64,000 nt of DNA, from assembly GCA_914767715.1 (NCBI GenBank), contig OU612067.1, positions 31,844,162-31,908,161 of the forward strand, written 5' to 3'. The number at the start of each line of letters is the position of its first letter. Within the stretch, counting starts at the first letter, position 1. Position numbers and translations under genes: made by a program. This document shows, piece by piece, positions 25,461 to 37,479 of the stretch. This DNA comes from Membranipora membranacea (lineage: Eukaryota > Bryozoa > Gymnolaemata > Cheilostomatida > Membraniporidae). The notes below the pieces were generated by a model. It saw nothing but the letters and a program-made list of their open reading frames with translations. It was not told the DNA's origin and did not search any database.

Positions 25461-26628
25461 AAAAAAATAGACTTGGCAAAATAAGCATGTGGCTGCCTAA
25501 TTATATTATGTGTTTCTAAAATATCCATACAGCTGCCTAAAAACAACAGATACCTTGAAAACCTTCAATGCAGCTTCCTACAAATAAATGATGGTTCCTA
25601 GGATTATCTACCCACTACCTAATAAATCACAGAGGCTTAACTAGCAATAAACCATGGTCTCCTTACGATCATTGTTACGCTCCCTACAAAAGTCGCATGT
25701 TTCGTTAAAATATTCAGGCCTTCCTAATAAAACATGCTTGATTGAGTTTCGAGACAGAACAGACCGGTCATAGATAGTTACTGTAAAGCAAATAAAGGCT
25801 ACGATTTTAGTAGTCTGAGCCCCCAGACTTTTGCCCCTCCCCCCCCCCCCGGCGAGGGACTTTAGGTGTGTCCATTTGTGAATGGTATAGCATGTCTGTT
25901 CTCGCTACAAACTCAATCAAGCGTGTGTTATTAGGGAGGCCTGAACATTTTTAGGAAACATGCGACTTTTGTAGGGAGCGTAACAATGATTGTAGGGAGA
26001 CAATGGTTTATTGCTAGGCAAGCCTCTGAGATTCATTAGGTAGTGGGTGGGTAGATAATTCTAGGAATCGTCATTTATTTGTAGGAAGCTGCATTGAAGG
26101 TTTTCAAGGTATCTGTTGTTTTTAGGCAGCTGCTTGGATATTTAAGAAACACATAATAAGCTTATTCGCTGGTTAATACACGTCCAAGATAATAAATCAA
26201 TAAATGATTTATAGGCATTTATTGAAGGAGAGGCACTCAATAAAACCTGGTCGTGATAAAACCTGCTTGAGTTAATTTTGGACCCCTTAATAATAGCACG
26301 CCTAACAAGTGGCTAACAGATTTAATTCTAGGCGTCAAGGTTATGATAACAGGACAGCAGCAAAGAACTCAAAGTCACCAGCCATTACTCAATAACAAAC
26401 ATGGTAAAATTGTGATTAATGTGTTTATTTGAATCGCTGTTGTAAAGCTGTTTTCATCAGACTTGGTCGCCTCTATTATTGGCTAAAAATAATTTTTAGT
26501 GCCATTTCATTCGCCTGAATGCACGCCTAGTAAATAATGTGGTCGCCTTGACAACAGACGTCTATTGACAGGCGAATAAGCTTAATATTTTTAGGCAGCC
26601 ACATGCTAATTTTACCAAGTCTATTTTG
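25461..26628. mobile_element. Long fold-back element with nested insertion
   Basis: The left arm starts AATAGACTTGGCAAAATAAG and runs through CATGTGGCTGCC; the right arm ends in the reverse complement (GGCAGCCACATG to CCAAGTCTATT). Inner segments also pair, for example GTTACGCTCCCTACAAAAGT with ACTTTTGTAGGGAGCGTAAC. The arms meet around a C-rich loop near 25835-25855. A separate element interrupts the right arm at 26158-26583. A fragment of the same family (GGCAGCC, AGGTACCT, TTAAGAAACACA) lies near 27622-27705. No coding capacity is seen. Confidence 0.85.
26158..26583. mobile_element. Nested MITE inside the fold-back element
   Basis: Terminal inverted repeats AAGCTTATTCGC at left and GCGAATAAGCTT at right, with looser similarity inward (ACGTC and GACGT). 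It splits the right arm of the older fold-back, so it inserted later. Confidence 0.8.
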
Positions 26629-28735
26629 TTTTTAGGTACCTGCGCGAATATTTAGGAAACATGTGGCAGCAGTGATGCATTTCAGAGTTACGGTTATGAC
26701 GTGGATAAATGTTTTGTTTTACTAAGTACCTTTCCGGTCCTTAATTATCCATTATAATTATAAAATAGAGTAACAAATCAGATACGAGACAAACATGGAG
26801 TTTCATGGGAGACATAGTCATGGTGGGAAAACTCCATGTACATAAAAATACATAAGTAAGTATTTTCTAACAATTACGATTATAAGACTTGAAAAAATGA
26901 GAAAGAAGAACCAACCTTGCTGGCTCTCGGTATAACGGTTACCAATACAATTTATAAATTCCACAGATAATGGCTCTGTACACTGGAACCCACAAAATAC
27001 CGTGGATTAAAAACTGAATTGAAAATGGTGATGATTGAATGCCATGTAAAGTATTAATGCTTTACATACTTTGTAATACAGAGAATAATACGAAATAACG
27101 ACATCGCATATGAAAATTACAAGATAAGTATGATACGGTTAAACAGTAATGAATTTTAACACACCTCATTACTGACTGTGACAATACGCATATTGATGTG
27201 CGCTGTATAAAACACCTCTGAAATAAGAGAGGATTAAACTACATTACAGTGTTCTAATATACCAGTAGCACAACATTATAAATACATATTCATAGGTAAA
27301 GATTCGACTGCTGGACAGCTGCTTCGGTTAAATTACATTCTTAGATGGATACAGCAGCAATTCTAGAAATATTACATTTTGATAATAATGATTTACATTG
27401 ACATTACAAAAATATCAACTGGTGTGTCTGGAAATTGATATGACACTGAAACTAATTATTTACTGTGCGGTCAGAAAACAATAGGGGAAAAACAAAGCAC
27501 TAGCAAGCCTTGTCATAGCTTTAACTGTAACTGAAATTCAGAGTAAACAGCCGAGCCTTAAAACCAAGGGAACACCGCCAACCCAATTGCTGGGACGTGC
27601 CAGCACAAAACACAATATATTGTAGGCAGCCTCTTTAGTTTATAGGTACCTACTCAACTATTTAAGAAACACATTTTATTACTAGGCACCTGCTTCCTAA
27701 TCTTCCAAAACATGGCATGGCAGAAATGGGCCACGGTAGGGAAGGATCGTTCCTATATTTTTCAAATCCAAATCTGAAATCCAAAGCACACGCATATATG
27801 TATAAGACATTGCACTCAAATGATGCTTTGAGCCAATAGATGATCGATCTTCAAGTGAGATTTAGACCCCTGTGATACTTTTATCTATTGATGTTTTTGG
27901 TGACACCCAACGCTGGCAGTGTGTATTTTACTCTGTTTAGTTTAATAACTCAGACACCTTGAAGGGTATCATGAATTATTATTAAAACTAAACTGTTTCA
28001 TAGATGGATGAATGAATCAAACTTTATTTCCTGTCACTACTCGTGGAAGTAAATAAAGACAATGGTTACAATGAAAAGTAGAGAGAAAAAAGACTAAGAG
28101 CTATACGATAAAAATTGCTCCGCATTTAATGTGAGGAAAGTTGAAAAATCTGGACCTTATATTTGAATTAGTAGTGCATTGGATGGATCCGCTACCGATG
28201 ATGGTGTACTTAATAATACACATGACTAGGCCTACTCTACAACCTCTCTGGGTTTTACCGCTTGTCACAAGAGGACTGTTGACAGAGTGGGTCACGCATC
28301 CCTGTACTAATCAGCTCTTTCAACGCGATTTTTGTTCTATGTGATTGTGACAATTATTATCATGAGTGGTCAGTGAAAACAGGTACCATATGGGGAATTG
28401 AAAATCACTCAGATTTCATTGTTTTAGCCACTGTTAACTTTTTATAAGTTAAATTTGACACCTTCCACTTGTGGGGGGGGGGGGGGGCACAAAGATGGAT
28501 ATATTGATGATTAATTTATTGATCGGTCTGAATACATTGAAAATATATATGATTGATCTGATTTACATAATAAGAATTTGGTGTTATCATAAAAATTAAT
28601 TATCAAATTCATTAAAATTTCATCATATCAATTTTCTGAACTTTACAAACAGACTTTTGCTAGCAAGAGCAGTGTGGTGAGGAATCGTAGCGTTACTGCT
28701 GCTTGCAGGGAGGGGTTATGTTGATACTTGTTTAG
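26629..28735. other. Intergenic region with repeat fragments
   Basis: Contains a fold-back family fragment at about 27622-27705, an AATAAAG/CTTTATT-rich segment near 28010-28060 that may be a LINE 3' tail, and a run of about 16 G at 28472-28487. No gene is supported. Confidence 0.5.
27622..27705. repeat. Fragment of the 25.5-kb fold-back family
   Basis: Shares the words TAGGCAGCC, ATAGGTACCT, TATTTAAGAAACACA and AGGCACCTGC with the arm sequence near 26590-26660, in the same order. Confidence 0.65.
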
Positions 28736-28739
28736 GCAG

Positions 28740-29160
28740 CAGATGATGCATGCCATTTATAGGTCATCACAGAGTGGCTCGATGTTACTGGCTCTGAGTC
28801 ATTCATCATAGTTATTTAGCTCAGGATAGATGATCTTCAGCGCCAGTTTCTGTGTTGTTTCTATCAGCTCCTGATTATGAAAGGAAACCATACTGGTGCG
28901 GAATATCTGATGACAGAGATGATGTTTAATTGTCTTGTAGGCATGCAGAAGATTTTCTTTGCTTACTGCGTACTAGGTTGACCCATGACACTTTGATCTG
29001 CATCTGCCTACCAGATCCTTGACATGATCTGAGAAGGTGAGATGTGTGTCAGTGACTATTCCAAGGAGACTGAAAGTTTTTACATCGTTGCAGAGAGGAC
29101 GTTCTGTTTTGTTTCGAGATTGTTGAGTAGGCAATTTCAAAAATGTAACAATTTAAACTT
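28740..29160 (-). mobile_element. LINE reverse transcriptase C-terminal remnant
   Basis: The minus strand codes FSLLGIVTDTHLTFSDHVKD, then a stop, then LLHAYKTIKHHLCHQIF and ETTQKLALKIIYPE. This is the thumb and post-RT region of a LINE ORF2, with KLAL-I replacing the usual RA-R-I segment. It is interrupted by an in-frame stop near 28965. Confidence 0.8.
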
Positions 29161-29808
29161 CATACATACGACCAAGTTTTCGATGTTGATGTTCACTTAG
29201 AAGCATACTCTTACTCATAATGATAGCCATAATGGAGAAATAATTAAGTTCAACCCTAATGTTAGCAAAAATTTCCTACACTTAAACGTTTTCCATATTA
29301 CGAACAAGCTTTTCCTTAATGGGAAGTGGATTTCCACTTCATTTGTTCAAATTCCTTTCTCATCTCTCCCATCACCAAACTGTAACATAAGGTTTTTCTA
29401 CAAAGTCTAAGACTAAGTCTTTAACCAAGATTAATGGCAAGTTAATACATGATCTCACCAAGCAGTACCAGGTTCCGTTGGAGCTTAAAAACCTGTCAAT
29501 TTCAATAATAAGACAAACAGCAAGGATGTTAGCCAATAGGAAAGTTGAAATTAAAATCTCAATCCGAATTAAAGGAAGCACCTTGAGAGTTTCTAACCTA
29601 TAAGGAAATCCAGGGTAGTAAGGTTACTGCATCATTACTTTTGTTTCCTTATGAGCCGAGAGGCGAGGTATACAAATATATGAGAGACTTGATCACACCC
29701 TCCTTAAGCCGACAATAATGTAACTTGTCTCCTTGTTTCCACTCAGGTAATCAAAAGGATTATAGTCATGCCGCGTAAGGCTGTGTTCATCCTCAAACCC
29801 TGGCGCTG

Positions 29809-29816
29809 TATATAAA
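29809..29816 (+). promoter_or_regulatory. TATA box of the BRICHOS gene
   Basis: TATATAAA lies about 95 bases upstream of the start codon at 29909, which is at the end of exon 1. A TSS about 30 bases downstream gives a short 5' leader. Confidence 0.7.
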
Positions 29817-29908
29817 AGACATGTGTAGCTGTAGTAAGTCAAGACATACAAAACAGCTCTTAGAGAAGAAGGCAGTTTACAAATCAAGAATCTAGACACA
29901 CTACTGCA

Positions 29909-32655
29909 ATGGTAGGTAATGTACAATGTACATAGTGGGTGAATAGCTTTGGGCAGTATAGAAACAGAGCCAAGCAATCGTTTTCTAATCAGTAGATAGA
30001 ATTACAATATTTTTTTATTATTATTCACCATGTTATCTTGTAAAGTAACCACTTCTCATGTGCAATCGATTAGTTTGCCTGTGCCCTGCAACAAAATTAT
30101 ATCTCATAATGACTTTGCTAGGATGTGGATATGAAGAGTTCTGGTAGCAGGTGGAGTTCAATATCTCGTATTCTGGTGGTGACGACACTAGTACTTGTTC
30201 TGCTCTTAACTGTTGCCGTGTCAGCAGTAATCTATCTAGCTGTGGGACAGCAGAGCTCTGGTATTGCTCAACCGGAGTTTGTGAGGCATGGAATTCTTCA
30301 GTCTTATGATGAGGTGAGTTTTGTAGAAAACTTTAAAAAGAAAGCATTTTATTCTATTTGTGAAATTAATAATGTGAAACTTACTTTTTCTGTACTGAGA
30401 AACAGTTTCAATTCCATCTGCTTTTTAAGCTGGAATAATCTCTTAGATGCCCCCTGTAAAATTATCACCAGTTGAAGCACAGTATGATAAAAATACAGGA
30501 GTCAAAAGTTATCATACTTAAGCTTCTCTGACACTTGCATTCCCTTGAGATCGCTTTCTGCAGTAAGTTCTATCATTTGTTCAAGAGGAGCTTTTTAATG
30601 AAGTGCTTCTTTTTTATTTTGTTCTGATCAGTTTGGGGAGAAGGAAGAGGAGAGCCCAGAGGAGATCTCATACTTTAAGGAGGATAATGTCGTAATGTAT
30701 AGTAGAGATAACGGCTCCTTTGAGGCTCAAGACTTCAACAAGGTAACTGCTAATAATCAAGCTGACCTCATGCTTCAAAGCACTTAATGTGGGGGGAGAT
30801 CGTTCAAAGCAGGTTCAAGTTCTCAATGCAACAAATATTAACTAAGCCATGAACTAAAGCATATTGCTGATTGTGTTTGGATCAAGTTTTGTTCACCTTT
30901 GACTTTAGTGGCAGGAGAAAATATTCTGTTCACGCAATGTTGAGTAACAAGTGAGAATGAGGAATATCCTTTCCCAGCCAATATCAATAACAGAGATGCT
31001 GGATTATTGGATCAATTGATACTTATCTGAGAGTCATTATGTTGATCATCATCGCCATTACTGGCAAATGTTCAGCAGATGTGTACTGGGTACTCCAGAT
31101 TTGGGGTCCTAGTTTCAGATCCTGCCAGAACTGTTTTTGAACACTCCATTAGTGTTAACATTGTAGCTATATACAATATACAATTCCTTGTATTTGCTGT
31201 ATATTGTTAACTTGTTTTTTAAAACATCAATTCATTTTCTTGTTTGAAATAGTTTTGCCCTTGATTAACTCCTCACTTATTTGGCAGGAATCCCAATATA
31301 GAAGCACACAGCCTAGTTAAGCAATTGAATGCTTTCTTCTATTTCGCTTCTATGAAGATTTTGTTCTAATGAGACTCACGATAGACTCTAGAGGAAAATG
31401 TTGCAGGGAAAAAGATTGTCAATTTGCATAACCAAATCTATGACTAGCTAACATTTATTCAACCCCATAACATTATGTTAACTCCCATCTTAACTAGCAA
31501 ATTGTTTTGCTGGCCCAATCAAGCTTAACAAAACTCTAGCTTATATTTATTCTTCTTGGTTGAAGCTGATATGTTAACAATACACCTAACGCTCTAAGAA
31601 TGATATCCAACCCATACATTTATTTTGGCAGGGTATCTTATACAAGAAAGATGCAAACTCTGGTCACTGTTACCTTCTGCCTATATCTACCACACCTGAG
31701 AAGGGGCATGAGATAGAGGAGCTGCTCTCAGAAGACAATAGTGTAACCATGACTGGAGAAGCTGAGAGGTTTACAGTGTTACCAGGGGAGATAATGGACA
31801 CCAGTTTCATACCAAGTGTTGTGCAAGATGAATGTCAAAATGGCTACAGATGGTTGAAAAAGGCTGAAGATAAAGGTAAGGGACAGTAATTGTACTTAAC
31901 TTCCACCTAGCTGACTAGGACCATGGGCTGAATGATAACTTTGTAAGGGCTTGCCACTCTGGAAACATTAGAAAATGTAAGCAACTAATGAATGGTATCT
32001 TGCGAAAAAGGCTAGGTGTATCCACTATTAGGTTACTCACAGACAGGGAGACAGGGAGCAGTGAGATAAAGAAAAGCTGACAAAGTTAAGGCTTATGGGC
32101 ATGGCAAAGAGTTAGAATTATAGAAACATATTATTATTAAAACATTACGCAGATGAGTTGTGATGGCATGCAAACGATCTTTAGCTTGAAACCTTAATTT
32201 TCTTTGTGTGTTTTCCAGTAATTTTTGAATGACAGTGAACAATGTGTATTAGTCAACTTTGTTTACTTGCTGACAAAATTCACATGAATTTGCTAACCAA
32301 TGATTATTGAGAACAGCAGTCTGCTAGTAGAGCACATAAAGTTTCTTTGTCACCTCATACCATTATCTGTATGTTCTCTATAGTAAGTAATGTTTCATTA
32401 TACCATTGAACTTGACTTACTTTGACTTATGTTGCAGAACTCCTAGTGGAATATTGCGCCATTGAACAGTCAAATGAATTATTTTTTGCAGATGGAGCAA
32501 TCGTTAAAAGACAGGCAGTAACACCTAAAGTAACAATTGAAGTTGAGGTTGAGGTTGAGGTAGAGATCGTTGTAGTCGGCAATCGCTGCTATATCAACGC
32601 CCTCCGAGTCAGAGTATGTGTAACCGTCACTATAGAGAAGAGAAAAAGGAAGTAG
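29909..32655 (+). CDS. BRICHOS-domain precursor with cationic beta-strand C-terminal peptide, 255 aa
   Basis: Five exons join in phase: 29909-29911 (ATG, donor gtaggt), 30122-30313, 30632-30742, 31632-31875 and 32438-32655 (TAG). Residues about 17-41 are a signal-anchor helix (VVTTLVLVLLLTVAV), giving type II topology. A linker follows. The BRICHOS region runs roughly from residue 85 to 190, with YKKDANSGHCYLLP (Asp109, Cys115), DECQNGYRW (Cys170) and VEYC (Cys190). BRICHOS is an intramolecular chaperone for beta-prone C-terminal segments. A dibasic VKR site (206-208) precedes a 47-residue tail. That tail holds an acidic strand TIEVEVEVEVE (216-226) and a cationic strand with two cysteines (C234, C244) ending KRKRK. 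Annelid arenicin-type antimicrobial peptides are released from BRICHOS precursors with a similar layout, so an antimicrobial product is a reasonable guess, not shown. AATAAA is at 33138. Confidence 0.88.
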
Positions 32656-33137
32656 TTCTGAAGCGTTTGCTGTTGCTCTATGTCTACTTACTATTTGTTA
32701 CTGCGTACTGTTTTATAATAATGAGGTGCATGTCATCTTTCCTATATTTTACATCCTTATGTCTTGCTATTCAAAGATTTTTCATAAGCCTTACAAACCC
32801 ACTTATAAATCCTGATTGGATTACCCAGCCTAGAGTGATATTCACATATTTATTGATTGTAGATCACATTTTTTTTTAGATTTTTCTAAAGAATTTGTTG
32901 TAACTTGAATGTTCCCCTGCTATTGTGTCAGTATCAGACCAAAACCTGTTGGTCTACACTCTAAATCAAGAATTGTCACAAAAAATATCATGGCCATTGA
33001 AGTGCCTGGATGTTAGGAGCAAAACCAACAGTATATGCTTTTATACTATCATAGCAAACAAGGCAGAACAGATATTTTATTGTTCTTATTACCACTCATT
33101 TAGGAGAACTACTAACAACTTCAAGCTGGGATAAGTA

Positions 33138-33143
33138 AATAAA
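33138..33143 (+). terminator. Polyadenylation signal of the BRICHOS gene
   Basis: AATAAA about 480 bases after the stop codon is the first match downstream that I found. Confidence 0.5.
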
Positions 33144-34660
33144 GGATATATGGTTGGTAAAAATCTGTAGTGTGAAATCTTCAATATAACAACTTTGTGA
33201 ACTCTGTAATACCGCACCTGATATCAGATTTATCTCTTCAGAGTAAGCCTTTTGTTGACACTTACACTCGAAGGCCGGGAACTTTGGCTGAGCCTAGTTC
33301 ACAATTCTCCTTTAAGAGGTGGTGTAAACAAGTCCCAATTTGAAAAGAATATGTTAATGATATACCAGTACAAGTAACCAAGTCAGAGTTTGTGCACATA
33401 TCTATCCTGAGAACTGATGTTTAATGATAAATGCCATTTGTGAAAGTAGGATTCCACTATCAACCACATCCGAACCAGCTTGCCTATGTTTTGTTGTCGA
33501 TTGTCACTCCGCAGAACATATGGATAGTATAACATTTGCCCGTGACTTTAGGTCTAGACTGACAGATCCTCAGTTAATCTGTATATACACAATAATCCTC
33601 TGAGGCTCATATGTTAGTGATGTGAGGTCATACGAACCTCTCTGCACTCCGCTGATCAACTCTCTGAGTAACAGCTGAGCCCGCTGTTAAGATTTACGTT
33701 TTTAACAATGGTCACATTGTTCAATCCTCTGAGGTTACAGCCGCTCAGTGTTTTTTTGTCATGGCTTGGGGTGTCTTCTTTGAAAATATTTATAAGTCCG
33801 AAAATTTTGGAAATGGGCAAACATAGTACATATGGCAATGTTTTGGCATGCCCACTCTGGCGATTGAACATGTGAAGTTGTCCTCTCTTCACGCATGAGG
33901 ACACAACTTTGAAGATCCAACTGAATCATTACTAAGATCACAGGCGAGCCCTTGAGCATTATCAACCACTATCCATCGTGACAGAGAATCTAGTGCGTCA
34001 ACCTTCGATCACGGTAACAGTTTGAGAGTGTGGCTTCAATCGTCTCCGACAAACCATTCCACTTGCGCCAGCATCCACCGATTACCCATTTTCTGATTGG
34101 CGCATTTAGGGCGCCATTATTGACTTCAAAAACAAGAGTTCAAAATTAATATCTTTTGAATAAGGGCTCAACTAGGTAGGATTGGTTGCATAAAGAGCAC
34201 AGCAGAAGCAATCACACATAGTCGTATACATACATATGAAGCACAGTTGTTCATCATATGCAGCCAGAAACCATCACAGCATTGATAATGATGTTGCTCA
34301 GGTGAACTAGCGACATATTCAACCTTCCCTGTATGACTCGTTTTTCGATTGTGTCCATATGTGATTCCTAATTCTTTAAATTAAAGTAATGTATATTCTG
34401 AGCTGAGGTTTTTGTTTCTGTTGGAGTAAGGCCTACTGTACACGACTTCTCAGACTTATTGAAATAATCGACGACAGTTTGCCAATTTTGACCACCATGA
34501 TCTAAGAGTCGCCAATCAGTGATGTAGTGAAGTGTCATATTCACTCTCAGCACTGACCCACTGATGTGAACTGACGATGGATTGACCTGAGGCTATTTTT
34601 GGGGCTATCTCTGCCATAGATTACCTCCTGGTTCACGATGAGCTCAGAGGATTATGTGTC
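33144..34660. other. Intergenic region, no supported gene
   Basis: Short open frames on the minus strand (33656-33904, 34368-34553) show no known domain, start context or splice partners. Confidence 0.5.
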
Positions 34661-34666
34661 CATTCC

Positions 34667-34880
34667 GCTGTAGCTCGCTGGCATTGCTGAGCGTTTAGCG
34701 ACATAGACCATGACTGAAGTGGCCTGGGTTCAAATTCTGGTGGCAGCAGATTTGTTTGGATGTTTTCATCTTAGCTCTATCCAAGGGATTGGATACATAA
34801 TTCGAGTGCGAGCCCAGAGGTCACAACTAAGCTCACTCTAGGTCGACCTCAGAATCCACGAAACATAAAATTATTTTTTG
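34667..34880 (+). mobile_element. tRNA-derived SINE
   Basis: A pol III promoter-like pair is visible: A box TAGCTCGCTGG at 34671 and B box GGTTCAAATTC at about 34728. The spacing and the GCTGTAGCTC start are those of a tRNA. The sequence does not fold into an acceptor stem, and it continues into an unrelated body, as in tRNA-derived SINEs. The 3' end is estimated. Confidence 0.6.
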
Positions 34881-35440
34881 GATTACTTTTCAGTATTACC
34901 ATTTTGTCAATAGATGGCAGTTTGATAGTAGTTTTATTTAGTTAACATGTTGAGTGAAGAATTTTAGATGTCCACACTGAAAACTATGCCACAGCGTTTA
35001 GACACAAAAACTAAAAATATCAAATTAAAGAATACCAAGTTTTTGCGAAATTATCACAAAGAAAAGAAAATTAATAAAATAAAAAGCATAAATTGAATTT
35101 ATGTACAAGAAACAATTTCAAATGTTGTAGCGAAGCATCTTACAGAGATCTGACCATTAATTAGTTAAATCAATTTTGCAAGAAAACAAAACAAAGTACA
35201 AACAATACAAACAAAAATCTTTGATTAGATGTAGGTAGATTAGGAGTACTCGGGTGTGGATACAGGTTGCTATAGAGGTTTTTATGCAGCAAATGTGAAT
35301 ACTCATCTCGTGGAGAGTTGTACCCTCAGGTTTGTTTGTCGCTTTCTACAAGAGCAGGAAATAATATAAATTTGTTAAATTAATAAAGCACAAAATCAAA
35401 CAACAGATTTAAAATCACAAAGCTTCCACACCCAGTGTTT

Positions 35441-35955
35441 AGATTAGATAAGATAAGATAAGATAAGATAGCGGTTTATTGGTAACTCCGTCAAAGCCAG
35501 TTTACAATTGTTTAAAAAGGCTCTGTAATTAAAACTTTGATACTGGTAGGTATAAAACTACATGAAAATCTTTCGGACTTAATTTTTTGCATCCTGTAAG
35601 ATTTCCTGCAAAAAGAGTAGCACCGATTCAGAATATGTGTATCAAAACTAATAAAATTGTTGTCGGTATTTTCAATCCTACTACACACTAAAGAGTCGGC
35701 ATAAAAAAAGTGAGAATTCTTAAAAAATGGACGGAGCAGTTCCTCTCCATTACCTGGGTGGCTGAAAAATACCATAACTCAATATTATACAAAAGATGGG
35801 TAATATCAGAGTTTCTATAAAATCGTGTTTTTTGTGACTTAGAGGGATTAAACTGCTTAAATTTAGAAAAACAATAAAACCTTGTCCTGAGCCTTTTATT
35901 GGTATAACTAGTGTTTTCATGCCACTTTATAGGTCATGGCTAAATTATGTAGCTA
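35441..35955 (-). mobile_element. LINE 3' fragment with GATAA microsatellite tail
   Basis: On the minus strand the piece codes FIETLILPIFCIILSYGIF, resembling the LINE post-RT segment. It then passes through a short 3' region into a (TATCT)n tail, seen on the plus strand as AGATAAGATAAGATA at 35441-35470. Microsatellite tails mark the 3' end of several LINE clades. The frame is broken. Confidence 0.7.
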
Positions 35956-36643
35956 AATACTTAAAATGTTAAGTCAAACCCAGTATTCCTCTCCAGAGTT
36001 AGATGAAGCTGGGTTTTCAACTTTACTGAGTCATGTGAGTCATTATTATGTGCTGTGCGGTTAGGATGTGCGACAACCTAAGTTACATTCGATCTTGCTC
36101 AGTTTGGTCCCTGAAGTACCTTGGTAGGATAAATGAAGTGTTAATACAAGTACTTTTATTTACAGGGATAGAGCATGCACCTCATATAGGTCAACATCAT
36201 ACCCTCAACAAAAAACTCTCCCTACTGCTCGATATTCTAAAGAAATGTTAGGAAGTAGCCAATATAGGCCAGTAAGTAAATAAACTGCTCACCAATGCTT
36301 TCTGTCTGTATGATAACAAGAGACACATATTGTTTGGGATCATCAAAGCCACAAACTCGACCTGCCGATCCAACAGGAAGGGCAGCGGACAGTTTGTTAC
36401 TCTCAGGAATCTCTCCACCACATTTGCTTTTCCAATGACATCTTTTGTTAACTGAGTTTTATTTTAATGAACACACTGACCATTCAGATGACCCCAAACC
36501 AAATGGGTAAAGAATCAGGTCAGCTACCAATTATAAGCAAAGTAATTTATTTATCACAAATCTTCTAGAATCTTGTCGAGGGACTAAGATCTCAACATAA
36601 CTCGGGAACTTATAGATTGGGATAAAATTGGGATAAAGATACC
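35956..36643. other. Intergenic region, nothing recognised
   Basis: AT-rich sequence with a 67-codon open frame at 36048-36251 that I cannot support as a gene. Confidence 0.5.
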
Positions 36644-36812
36644 CTGGGTGGTCTTTCAATAAGAACGAGCGATGCTCTACTAAAGCAAGTTATCACTATT
36701 ACATCGCTCAAAATCCTCACCCACATGGTCTTCCAATTAGACAAAATCGCTCCAGAATCGCTCACTGAGAATGGATATAGTTACATCAATGACTGAGCAA
36801 TTGGAATATGTT
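36644..36812 (-). mobile_element. Copy of the GATCGCTC MITE, diverged
   Basis: Read in opposite orientation, this matches the MITE at 57642-57868 along its length: GGTCTTTCAAT, AGCGAT, TACTAAAGCAAGTTATCACT, TTAGACAAAATCGCTCC and GACTGAGCAATT. The termini are eroded. Confidence 0.75.
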
Positions 36813-37179
36813 AGTTAGGCTATCAGATTGTTTCTAATTGAAAAACCCAACAGGCTAGCTTTTGCCCTTTAAACTCTATCCATTAAACATTGCTTGAGAA
36901 ATATTCAAGTTAAATTATTTGAACCTCTAAATAGAAAACGGCTTCGAGAAACAGCAAAAATATGTTGTAGGCCTACTTAAAAAAATAATGAAATTATTTT
37001 ATGAGGTTTGATATATTTTTGCTGGTTAAAACACTGTGGGATCCTGACGCCTTGAAGAACCTTAATTTTATTATTTTTATTCAACAAACTGCATTAACCA
37101 AATACTGGTAAAGACTTACCTCCTCCCATATCAAAGTTACAGATACAAAACTGACAGCCACTGGCCTTCGACTCAGCAC

Positions 37180-37479
37180 TAGTGATGGCAAACTGTCAGA
37201 TTTTGGTGAGACAGGACGAGACCGAGACAGCAACAAAATTCAAGACGAGACCGAGATATATATCGATGCCGATAAAATTGAAAACTGCTACTTTTTTGGT
37301 TTTTAGGTTTTTGGTTACAAAAACTAAAAAACCGTGTCAAAAAACCGTGACAAAATCAGTGTTTATAATGAAAAAGTCTCGATATGTATCAAGAGTGTGT
37401 GTCTCAATGAGACAAGACAGGGTCTCGTGGGGTCAAGTCTTAAGAGACGGAGACCGGCACCGAGACTTTGCCATCACTA
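37180..37479. mobile_element. MITE with TAGTGATGGCAAA termini
   Basis: Terminal inverted repeats TAGTGATGGCAAA and TTTGCCATCACTA bound about 300 bases. Subterminal GAGAC/GTCTC words are repeated several times in opposite orientations, typical of transposase-binding repeats. The termini recall hAT elements; no target duplication could be fixed. Confidence 0.75.

Noticed and set aside
34667-34750. A functional tRNA gene
   Set aside because: A and B boxes are present but no acceptor stem or anticodon arm can be drawn, and the sequence runs into a SINE-like body.
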